A stretch of DNA of 20,249 nt from CAZUNO01 sp964621445 [NCBI: Candidatus Hadarchaeota archaeon] (GTDB lineage: Archaea; CAYQAE01; CAYVLA01), in assembly GCA_964621445.1 (NCBI GenBank), contig CAZUNO010000034.1, positions 1 through 20,249 of the forward strand, read 5' to 3'. Below, one piece after another: positions 7,319 to 13,561 of this stretch. The first letter of the stretch is position 1. The number at the start of each line of letters is the position of its first letter. A program made the position numbers and the translations under genes. The notes below the pieces were generated by a model. The model ran no database searches. It was not told the DNA's origin and worked only from the letters and a program-made list of their open reading frames with translations.

Positions 7319-7725
7319 ATGATGGCCCCCTCGACTTCGATAGATAAAAAGATTGTAGTCCGAGTTGAAATATTGATCTTTTAGCATGTATCCATCTGAT
7401 TGTTCGATGCCGGATAGCTTTCAGGTCCCTGGGTCCGTTACTTTTTGGTTTATCTTTCAGAGTCTTCAGGAAACCGTTGGGCCATATGGAGAGAACCATA
7501 TTCAATATAACCCCAACGGCTACCATGAATTCCCAAAAGAGCGATTGAGTTAAGTCTGGGATTTTCAGGAGAAGAATTTTGCACGTTGTTAGGTTACGGG
7601 ACAGATTAAGAGAATGACCGATCAATAAAGTGTCCCTTTAATCTAAAAATGGCTGATTATAGGGGCCTCCCACGGATACATGTGTACCTTTTTGAAATGT
7701 GGAGACATAACTGGTCTAGATAAGG
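7319..7725. other. Intergenic stretch between divergent genes, possible decayed membrane protein
   Basis: This 407-base region separates the minus-strand paralog C from the plus-strand isochorismatase-fold gene. On the minus strand a frame opening with TTG at 7625 contains a hydrophobic stretch (FWEFMVAVGVILNMVLSIWP) and a basic segment. It then runs 80 bases into paralog C, where its translation becomes noise. It may be a remnant of a small membrane protein, but I cannot support a gene. A/T-rich boxes near 7343-7351 and 7366-7372 could serve paralog C. Ahead of the gene at 7726 only a short AAGG and a T-rich CCTTTTTG are visible. Confidence 0.25.
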
Positions 7726-8292
7726 ATGTCTGACACGATAATTGAGAAATGGTCAACAGTGGAACCCCCGCCAGCACCGGACCTGGAGCGGGTAAGGCTT
7801 ACCCCGAGCGAGACGGCCCTCCTGGTGCTGGATATTCAGTACGGAAACTGCAACCAGGATAGGAGACCTCGATGTCTGGAAACGCTTCCCGGAATCCGTC
7901 ATCTGCTCACCGAGGCCAGGGCCAATGGGTTGTTAGTGGTTTACAGCCTCACCCGGAATGCGGATAGGTCGGATATTCGGGAGGAGGTCGCTCCTCTGGT
8001 GGAGGAGAAGGTGGTCCGGTCCAGCGTGGACAAGTTCCAAGGGACAAAGCTGGGTAGAATTTTGGATGAAGAGAAAATAAACACGGTCATCGTGGCGGGT
8101 ACCTCCGCCCAAGGTGCAGTCCTTCACACGGCTACGAGAGCCGCCTTGAGGGGGCTTAGGGTGATAGTGCCTGTTGACTGCATCTCCTCGGGAGACCTTT
8201 ACCCGGAGCAGTACACGGTATGGCACCTGACCAACGCCCCGGGCAGCAGAAGGCATGTGGTCCTAACCCGATCCGATCAGGTATCGATCTAG
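7726..8292 (+). CDS. Isochorismatase-fold hydrolase-like protein lacking the catalytic cysteine
   Basis: The 188-residue protein has the fold of the cysteine hydrolase family that includes isochorismatases and nicotinamidases. The Asp of the triad is D36 in LLVLDIQYG, and a Lys equivalent lies in SSVDKFQGTKL (K103). The cis-peptide and nucleophile region reads VIVAGTSAQGAVLHTA. Aligned to the canonical G-x-x-T-N-x-C-V-x-x-T-A, the catalytic Cys becomes Ala131. A Cys follows at 152 (VDCIS), but in the next strand, not at the active site. C-terminal motifs such as LYPEQYTVWHLTNAPG are intact and point to a maintained gene rather than a decaying one. I believe a Cys-less subgroup with a similar GxVLHTA signature exists in bacteria. 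Expected role: a non-hydrolytic or differently catalysed relative, substrate unknown. The ATG follows ATAAGG. The next gene is 102 bases downstream on the same strand. Confidence 0.8.
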   Translation: MSDTIIEKWSTVEPPPAPDLERVRLTPSETALLVLDIQYGNCNQDRRPRCLETLPGIRHLLTEARANGLLVVYSLTRNADRSDIREEVAPLVEEKVVRSSVDKFQGTKLGRILDEEKINTVIVAGTSAQGAVLHTATRAALRGLRVIVPVDCISSGDLYPEQYTVWHLTNAPGSRRHVVLTRSDQVSI

Positions 8293-8394
8293 GAAATATG
8301 CATCTCAAATGTCTTTGACCAGTTCTCAATGAGATTGGATGACGTGGGAGAATCGGTCCCTGGCCCCGGAAAGAGCTTTTAGCCTGATCCGGAT

Positions 8395-9276
8395 GTGAAT
8401 ACCCGCTTGTTTGGACCCGAGCTGGATAGAAAGGCAAAAAAAGCATCTCTGATAGGCATCGTGGGGAATTCCTGCCTGGCCGTCTTCAAGCTGGCGGCGG
8501 GATTATTCTCCGGGAGCCTGGCGGTTATAGCGGATTCCCTCAACTCCTTATCCGATCTCCCCGGGTCTCTGCTCGTATGGTATGGGTTAAGAAAGGCCAG
8601 GAAGCCGCCTGACACCAAACACCCCTTCGGACACGGGGATGTGGAGGCCCTGATTGGCCTCTTCGTGGCGATCTCGCTGGTGATCGTCGCCTACGAGCTC
8701 GGGAAGCAATCCGTATTCCGTTTGATCCAACAGAGGTACGGAACGGTAGGCTGGCTGGCTATACTGGCCTCCGGGGTTTCTACGGTCGTGAAGATCGCCC
8801 TCGCTCTCTACACCTCTAAACTGGGGGAGGAGGTCCATAGCCCGGCTTTACAGGCCCAGGCCTGGGACCACAAGAGCGACGCTCTAAGTTCGGCGGCGGT
8901 GATGTTCGGGGTCACCGGCGCCCATCTGGGAGTTGGGGTCCTGGACCCCTTGCTGGCCTTTTTAGTGGCCCTGGTCATCGGGTGGATGGGGATCAGGGTC
9001 GGGAAGAGCAACATCGAGAACCTGATCGGAACGGTTCCCGACCTCGAGATGGTTGAACGGATCGAGGAGATCGCCTCCGGGGTCAAGGAGGTCAGGGAGG
9101 TTCATAAAATTAGAGTTCACTACTTCGGTCCCTACGCGGAGGTTGATATGCACGCCATCATGGACCCCTTCCTCACCATCGAGAGGAGCCACGCGGTGAC
9201 CGATCATATGATAGAGAGGATCAGGAACGAGATACCAGAGATCCGCTACGCCACCATTCACGTGGAGCCAAGGTAG
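8395..9276 (+). CDS. Cation diffusion facilitator, probably manganese type
   Basis: A 293-residue member of the cation diffusion facilitator family, which exports divalent metals in exchange for protons. Six membrane helices fit the hydrophobic pattern up to about residue 205, followed by a cytoplasmic ferredoxin-like domain (VREVHKIRVHYFGPYAEVDM) of normal length. Family signatures include GSLAVIADSLNSLSD in helix 2, HPFGHGDVEALIGLF after it, and AQAWDHKSDALSS in helix 5. The transport site would be N50, D54, D158 and D162. Zinc exporters usually have His at the first or third position, while N/D-D-D-D is associated with manganese. The start is a GTG at 8395; no strong ribosome binding site is seen, but a T-rich GCTTTTAG lies about 20 bases upstream, in keeping with a short leader. 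The C terminus is intact despite the insertion sequence starting about 60 bases later. Confidence 0.88.
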   Translation: MNTRLFGPELDRKAKKASLIGIVGNSCLAVFKLAAGLFSGSLAVIADSLNSLSDLPGSLLVWYGLRKARKPPDTKHPFGHGDVEALIGLFVAISLVIVAYELGKQSVFRLIQQRYGTVGWLAILASGVSTVVKIALALYTSKLGEEVHSPALQAQAWDHKSDALSSAAVMFGVTGAHLGVGVLDPLLAFLVALVIGWMGIRVGKSNIENLIGTVPDLEMVERIEEIASGVKEVREVHKIRVHYFGPYAEVDMHAIMDPFLTIERSHAVTDHMIERIRNEIPEIRYATIHVEPR

Positions 9277-9433
9277 TGAAAATAAAAGTTTGCATGTCTT
9301 GGCGACCGGAGATATATCTGATATAACTCATCTTTGACAGTTTGGTTTGGCCGTTATTGGGGTGTGGTGAGGTTTTTGTTTGGGTTGTAGAGTTCTGAGG
9401 TTCCTTCTTTTTTTGGGGGGGGTTTTTCTGCCT

Positions 9434-11071
9434 CTACATTTGCTTTGTCAGTATCTTGGGGGGTTTCTCGACGTTCAGGTTTTTGAGGGTTTCTTGTTGT
9501 GTTTGGTTGATTTGGTTTCTTTGGTAGATTTGCTGGCCTTGAATCTCTATGATGTTTACCTTGATCTGTTCTAGTTTGTCCATGATCTCTCGGAATGTTT
9601 GCCCGGTTTTTTTCTCCATCAATCTTCTTATCAGGAGGGCTAGGATGCATATGAAGATGTGTCCTTTCACCCTTTTGTCGGTGTGGTGGTAGATTGGCCT
9701 CAGCTTTATCAGGTTTTTGAGTTCGTTGGAGGCTTTCTCAACGTCTTTCAACTCTTTGTAGGAGTTCATGGCTTGTGACGGCTCGAGATTGGTGGTGGTG
9801 ACCAGTAGGAATTTTCCGGCGATGGCTCGCTCGTACCGCCACGCCTCCTGGTTGAGTTGGCACTTGACTGTGTCGTCGATGTCGACATCGAACAGGCGTT
9901 TGTTTTTGCCGAGGATCTTTTTGACTTGGTTCATGGCTCCCTGCTTGGTCATGGGACGTCCGCGTTCTTCTCCGCTCCGGGATTTCTCGAATCTCGCCCT
10001 CAACTCTTGGAGCTCTTCCTCCGCCTCCTCTTTCACTTTTTTCAGGGTCTCCAGTCTAGCTTTGCGTGTTTCCTGGTCCAGGCAGAGGATGTATCGACGT
10101 GTCGCGCCGTCGATCTCCTCGCGGTGAACCTCGTTCGCCCTCACCTTGCCCGAACCCGCCGAGTCGGGGACCTCTCTGGCCAGGAGCTTCTCGGCGAGCT
10201 TGTTCTTCCGGCGCCTGGTTGAGAGTATGTACCTGTAATTTTCCTCGAGCTTGTCCAGGTTCGGTAAAGAGATAACTCCCCTATCCGCTACAAACGCTAC
10301 CTTTTCTATCCCGAATCTTTTCTTCAGATCCGTCACCAGCTTCTCCAAGGTCGATTTGTCCGCGGTGTTTCCCGCCCACACTCTGTGGTAGATTGGAATC
10401 CCGTCCGCCATAACCACCCCCAGAACGAGCTGCTTCCTGTCAGGCCGGTGATCCCTGGAGTACCCGTACTCAGCCAGCCCTGGTCCCTCTCCCTCGAAGT
10501 AGGTGCTGGTCAGATCGTAGAGCACCAGGTCCAGCGACAGGTCCAGGGACTGTTTGAGGTTGTGGAACATATTCTCCTCGATCCTGTCTTTCTCCTCAAC
10601 CAGCACGTCCAGCGATCTGTAGATCCACTGCCTCTCCACCCTGACCGGGGTGTAAGCCTTCTCGTTAATCCACCTGCACGCGGACAGATCGCTCGACGGG
10701 TCATACAACCGGTTGACCGTGAGGAGAAAGATAACCCTCTCCAGGTCGAACTCGCACCTCCTCCCGGCGAAAGAACCGGCCAGAGCTTCTCGAACCCTAT
10801 CCTTTCTCCAAACCTCGTCAGCCGCCCACAAAACCCCTAGCTCGAGCTGACGCTTAATCTCGAGCTCCTTCAGCTTCACCAGCTTCTCTCCCTTCTCCAT
10901 AGCCTCTAGAACCGATTCAGCCCACTCCCAATCCTCCTCGCTCTCCATCCTTCCCAAACTCTTTATCACTTTTTGAGTAGTTTGCCCATCCTCCCTTCTC
11001 ACCGACCGTACAATCTGAGCGTACTCCCGCGTTTCCCCCTTGTACCTAGTTGTCGCTTTCTTCAGGTGCAC
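9434..11071 (-). CDS. IS1634-family transposase (DDE)
   Basis: The 545-residue transposase appears complete. The N-terminal part has the family opening (KGETREYAQIVRSVRRED followed by KVIKSLGRM). The RNase H-like core gives the first acidic residue in LVLYDLTSTYFEG (D186), the second in VAFVADRGVIS (D263), and the third in YKELKDVEKAS (E445), matching the Y-x2-L-x2-V-E signature of IS4/IS1634 relatives. A charged helical insertion (about 330-390) separates the second and third. The Lys/Asn/Gln-rich C terminus, from about residue 490, is unusual in composition and reads from T/G-rich DNA. The start is a GTG at 11071. A TATA-like box centred 27 bases upstream predicts a leaderless transcript. 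All three acidic residues remain, so the element may still be mobile. Confidence 0.9.
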   Translation of the reverse strand: MHLKKATTRYKGETREYAQIVRSVRREDGQTTQKVIKSLGRMESEEDWEWAESVLEAMEKGEKLVKLKELEIKRQLELGVLWAADEVWRKDRVREALAGSFAGRRCEFDLERVIFLLTVNRLYDPSSDLSACRWINEKAYTPVRVERQWIYRSLDVLVEEKDRIEENMFHNLKQSLDLSLDLVLYDLTSTYFEGEGPGLAEYGYSRDHRPDRKQLVLGVVMADGIPIYHRVWAGNTADKSTLEKLVTDLKKRFGIEKVAFVADRGVISLPNLDKLEENYRYILSTRRRKNKLAEKLLAREVPDSAGSGKVRANEVHREEIDGATRRYILCLDQETRKARLETLKKVKEEAEEELQELRARFEKSRSGEERGRPMTKQGAMNQVKKILGKNKRLFDVDIDDTVKCQLNQEAWRYERAIAGKFLLVTTTNLEPSQAMNSYKELKDVEKASNELKNLIKLRPIYHHTDKRVKGHIFICILALLIRRLMEKKTGQTFREIMDKLEQIKVNIIEIQGQQIYQRNQINQTQQETLKNLNVEKPPKILTKQM

Positions 11072-11092
11072 AATACAGCAAGAACAACAAAA

Positions 11093-11104
11093 CTATAAAA
11101 ATAT
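11093..11104 (-). promoter_or_regulatory. TATA-like box for the transposase
   Basis: ATATTTTTATAG on the minus strand is centred about 27 bases before the GTG start. That is the archaeal spacing from box to transcription start, so the message would begin at or next to the start codon. Confidence 0.5.
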
Positions 11105-11212
11105 TATGCCTCCTATATGCCTCCACAAATGTGAATTAAAGCACGCTAAAACCTTTACTCCCCAAACAAAGACCCAACTGTGAAAAGTGAGATATAAGGA
11201 GAATATCTGGGC

Positions 11213-11327
11213 ATGGGACCCAACATCGTAATCTTTCTGGCAGATGACCTGGTTATGACGACCTTTCCTGCTATGGAAGCAAATCCCACAGAACGCCCAA
11301 CATCGATGCCCTGGCCGAGGAGGAGGG
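11213..11327 (+). pseudogene. 5' remnant of a sulfatase gene, frameshifted
   Basis: The ATG at 11213, with AAGGAGA eleven bases upstream, opens GPNIVIFLADDL, the standard N terminus of an arylsulfatase (the DD pair binds calcium). After codon 13 the frame is lost. In the next frame the text resumes at 11254 as YDDLSCYGSKSHRTPNIDAL, so the intact sequence would have read LADDLGYDDLSCYGS and one G is missing near 11252. The similarity ends around ALAEEEG, where the sequence becomes an aldo/keto reductase. The sulfatase active-site C-x-P-x-R motif, and hence nearly the whole enzyme, is gone. The upstream region with AAAACCTTTACT looks like a surviving promoter. The insertion sequence ends about 80 bases before the ATG. 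Confidence 0.75.
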
Positions 11328-11994
11328 GAAAAAGATAATCGCGTTTCACCTCGGTTCCTGCGTGGTGAATGACAAGTACGGGCGAAGCCGCGATCCCCTG
11401 GAATGCGAGAAGCACATCAGGACCCAGATGGAGGCCCTGGACATGGATTTCGCCCCGCTGGTCAATGTCCACTACGTTTCAAACGTCAAAGCCTGGAAGG
11501 ATATCAACCGCAAGGGAATATTCGACCTGGCCCTAGAGCTGAGGAAAAGTGGTCTGGCGGATGGTATCTCGGTAAGCACCCACGACCCGGGGGTCATGGT
11601 TCTGGCGGCGGAGGCGGGAGCTGACACGGTGATGTACCAGGTAAATGCCTCTAATGACGGGTATGAGGCCAGGGACGATGCCCTGGTTACCTGCCGCGAT
11701 CTCTGCGTCGGGGTGGTGGCCATGAAGCCCTTCGCGGGAGGGCATTTGCTTGGGGCAGGGAAGAAGGTCAGAATCCCGGCCTACAAGACGGGATGGAGGG
11801 CCAGGACCTTGAGGGTTCCCCCGTCCGTGACGACCGTGAACCTCCTCGGATACACCCTCAGACAGCCCGGGGTGTGCACCGCGGTAACCGGGGTGTCCTC
11901 GACAGAGGAGCTGGTGGCGGATCTCGCCTACCTGAAAGCATCGGAGAAGGAGAGGGACCCCTCGGGAATCGTAAAGGAAATGGCTGAGGAGTAG
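11328..11994 (+). pseudogene. Aldo/keto reductase lacking its N-terminal third, fused to sulfatase remnant
   Basis: From about 11328 to the TAG at 11992-11994 the frame encodes the C-terminal two thirds of an aldo/keto reductase. The closest match I recognise is the predicted oxidoreductase group COG1453. Landmarks are EALDMDFAPLVNVHYV with the conserved His, the helix DLALELRKSGLADGISVSTH, MYQVNASNDGY, VGVVAMKPFAGGHLL and GYTLRQPGVCTAVTG. The first strands and the catalytic Asp, Tyr and Lys of the tetrad should precede this and are absent; sulfatase codons occupy their place. A GTG at 11362 would allow a 210-residue product, but half an enzyme barrel should not fold or act normally. The codons are otherwise undamaged, so the deletion looks recent. 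Its downstream neighbour converges from the other strand. Confidence 0.75.
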
Positions 11995-12050
11995 TCTACC
12001 CTATTCCCGTTTGCTGCCCAGGTTCGCATTTTCAAGTATAGCCAGGCTGC

Positions 12051-13403
12051 TTATGGTAGGTAAGCCCCGTGTTCCTTCAGCCTTCTCCTGAGTTCCCAGG
12101 TGTCCACCTCGTGCACATCGACTTCGTCCTGGTCCTGGATGGCCATGGCGGCCGCGATCCCCGCGGCCTCACCGGTGTTCAGGCAGCAGGGCATTATCCG
12201 TATGGAGCCGTTGACCTGTCTGTCGCTTGATATGCAGCGCCCGGCCACCAGCACGTTTTTCAGCCCCTCGGGTGTCAGGCATCGGTAGGGAACGCCGAAG
12301 CTCTCTCCCTTACCTAGCTTGGCCATGCTCTTCTTTACGGATTCCTTCATTTCCTCCACCGATTTGCCGGCCAGGGACTTGGCACTCTCTCTGGGGGAAT
12401 GCACATCAATTCCGTAGGCGTTCCGGCATATTTCGTCAGGGAAGCTCCTACGGTAGAGGTAGTCCTGGACGGTCAGGTAGTAATCTCCCATGATCCTCCT
12501 GGTCTCCCGGGCTCCGATTAAACCGCCGGTGGCCACAAGGTGTGAGTTGGCGAATGCAGGGTGGTGCTCTGAGAATGCCTGGTGGTACTGGGCCGCGATC
12601 TTTCGTCCCCTGACCAGGTTGCTGGAGACGGATTGAGGATCGGTGTTGTCCAGGCCGTAGACGTGACCGGTGTTGAAACCGTAGGTTCCGGGTCCGATCT
12701 TGATGTTGCAGGAATGGAGGTCGATTATATCCGGGTACTCATCGGATCGTATGGCCTCGTGGACCGGGCTATCCGGGTCGTAGAAGTGGATGCGAGGCCC
12801 CTTTGCCAGGGCTTCCTCGTCGATGTTGGAGATCATGAAGCACAGGGAGCCGGGCTGCATCCGGCCGTCCTGGTCCCCCTTCTCGAATTCGGCTCCCGCC
12901 CAGGCGGCGAGGTCCCCATCTCCCGTGCAGTCCACGTAGGCCTTGGCCGTAATGGCGGTTAACCCGTTCTTGTTGGAGACGATCAGGGCATTGACCCTTC
13001 CATCGGCGGACTCGACTGAGGTAAGCCGGGTGCAGAAGAGGACATGCGCCCCGAGCTCGCCGACCATGTGGTCGTAGACCCTCTTCAGCAGCTCGGGGTC
13101 GATGGCGGGCGTTGCCAGGGGGTTCTTCTCCATCTTGGCCTTGAGATGGGGCATGCCGTCCCTGCATTCCTCTAGCACCCGCTCTGCCAGTCCCCGGGCG
13201 ATGATCTTCTCCCCGTCGCTATAGCCGCAGAACCAGGGGACCAGGCCCATGGTACCCATGCCTCCCAGGGCACCGGTGGCCTCGATGAGCAGGGTCTTTG
13301 CCCCCTCCCGGGCGCAGGCCGCGGCCGCCGCACATCCCGCGGGCCCCCCGCCGACCACCACCACGTCCCAGGAATCGTCCAGGGGTAGCTTCCGTTCCTC
13401 CAT
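12051..13403 (-). CDS. FAD-dependent oxidoreductase (FAD_oxidored family)
   Basis: A soluble flavoprotein of about 450 residues. The dinucleotide-binding motif VVVVGGGPAGCAAAAACAREG (residues 14-34, shown here in part as VVGGGPAGC) ends at the acidic residue in TLLIEATG. It is followed by GGMGTMGLVPWFCGY, a segment typical of pfam12831 proteins. The second FAD motif is KAYVDCTGDGDLAAWAGAEF, and the C-terminal FAD contact is NVLVAGRCISSDRQVNGSIR with CLNTGEAAGIAAA. Proteins of this family are frequent in sugar and sulfated-glycan gene clusters, where their substrate is generally unknown. I use the ATG at 13403; an in-frame GTG (13418) and TTG (13442) would add 5 or 13 residues, and none has a clear binding site. 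The gene is divergent from the secreted protein gene at 13562 and shares with it a region holding an inverted repeat. Confidence 0.85.
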   Translation of the reverse strand: MEERKLPLDDSWDVVVVGGGPAGCAAAAACAREGAKTLLIEATGALGGMGTMGLVPWFCGYSDGEKIIARGLAERVLEECRDGMPHLKAKMEKNPLATPAIDPELLKRVYDHMVGELGAHVLFCTRLTSVESADGRVNALIVSNKNGLTAITAKAYVDCTGDGDLAAWAGAEFEKGDQDGRMQPGSLCFMISNIDEEALAKGPRIHFYDPDSPVHEAIRSDEYPDIIDLHSCNIKIGPGTYGFNTGHVYGLDNTDPQSVSSNLVRGRKIAAQYHQAFSEHHPAFANSHLVATGGLIGARETRRIMGDYYLTVQDYLYRRSFPDEICRNAYGIDVHSPRESAKSLAGKSVEEMKESVKKSMAKLGKGESFGVPYRCLTPEGLKNVLVAGRCISSDRQVNGSIRIMPCCLNTGEAAGIAAAMAIQDQDEVDVHEVDTWELRRRLKEHGAYLP

Positions 13404-13497
13404 GAGGTAATCATTCACTTTCAATACCCGGTTGGGTAGCAATGGCCGGGTTATTATCTCTTAAGGCTAGATCACTCGGGTTAGAGTTTACTCGTTA

Positions 13498-13537
13498 CTG
13501 CAAATATTTTACACATTACCTGCATCCCAATTTGCAG
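13498..13537. repeat. Inverted repeat in a divergent promoter region
   Basis: CTGCAAAT at 13498-13505 and its exact complement ATTTGCAG at 13530-13537 are separated by 24 bases, with centres 32 bases apart, about three helical turns. The left arm overlaps an A/T-rich box, AAATATTTTA, that could be the TATA element of the gene at 13562. The arrangement between two divergent genes fits an operator for a dimeric regulator. No regulator gene is visible nearby. Confidence 0.4.
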
Positions 13538-13561
13538 GCTCAGAGCTATTAGTGATCGACC

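Larger units (their letters stand above)
9334..11135 (-). mobile_element. IS1634-like insertion sequence
   Basis: The element carries a single transposase gene. Its ends are uncertain. The best pair of imperfect inverted repeats I can see is TTGACAGTTTGGTTTGGC at 9334-9351 and TTCACATTTGTGGAGGC read on the minus strand at 11135-11119. They share the TT-x-ACA, TTTG and GGC blocks. Flanking target duplications could not be identified. Near the right end TATGCCTCC occurs twice in tandem (11105-11113 and 11116-11124). The left noncoding part and the gene's 3' end are strongly T/G-rich on the plus strand, unlike the host genes. It sits between the metal transporter and the broken sulfatase/reductase locus. 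Confidence 0.55.

Noticed and set aside
7239-7625. Possible 128-residue membrane protein on the minus strand
   Set aside because: It begins with TTG, has no ribosome binding site, overlaps the signal peptide codons of paralog C, and its last third is noise. Only the hydrophobic middle looks plausible, so it is mentioned in the gap entry.
9341-9430. G/T-rich low-complexity tract as a repeat array or replication element
   Set aside because: No unit repeats are visible; the bias continues into the transposase 3' coding region and is better explained as part of the insertion sequence.
9354-9650. Lys/Pro/Asn-rich minus-strand frame at the 3' end of the transposase
   Set aside because: It is the neighbouring frame of the transposase C terminus and extends into T/G-rich noncoding sequence; its composition follows base bias.
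11105-11124. Tandem TATGCCTCC as the start of a CRISPR or iteron array
   Set aside because: Only two copies, two bases apart, and no spacer pattern; no CRISPR-associated gene is present.
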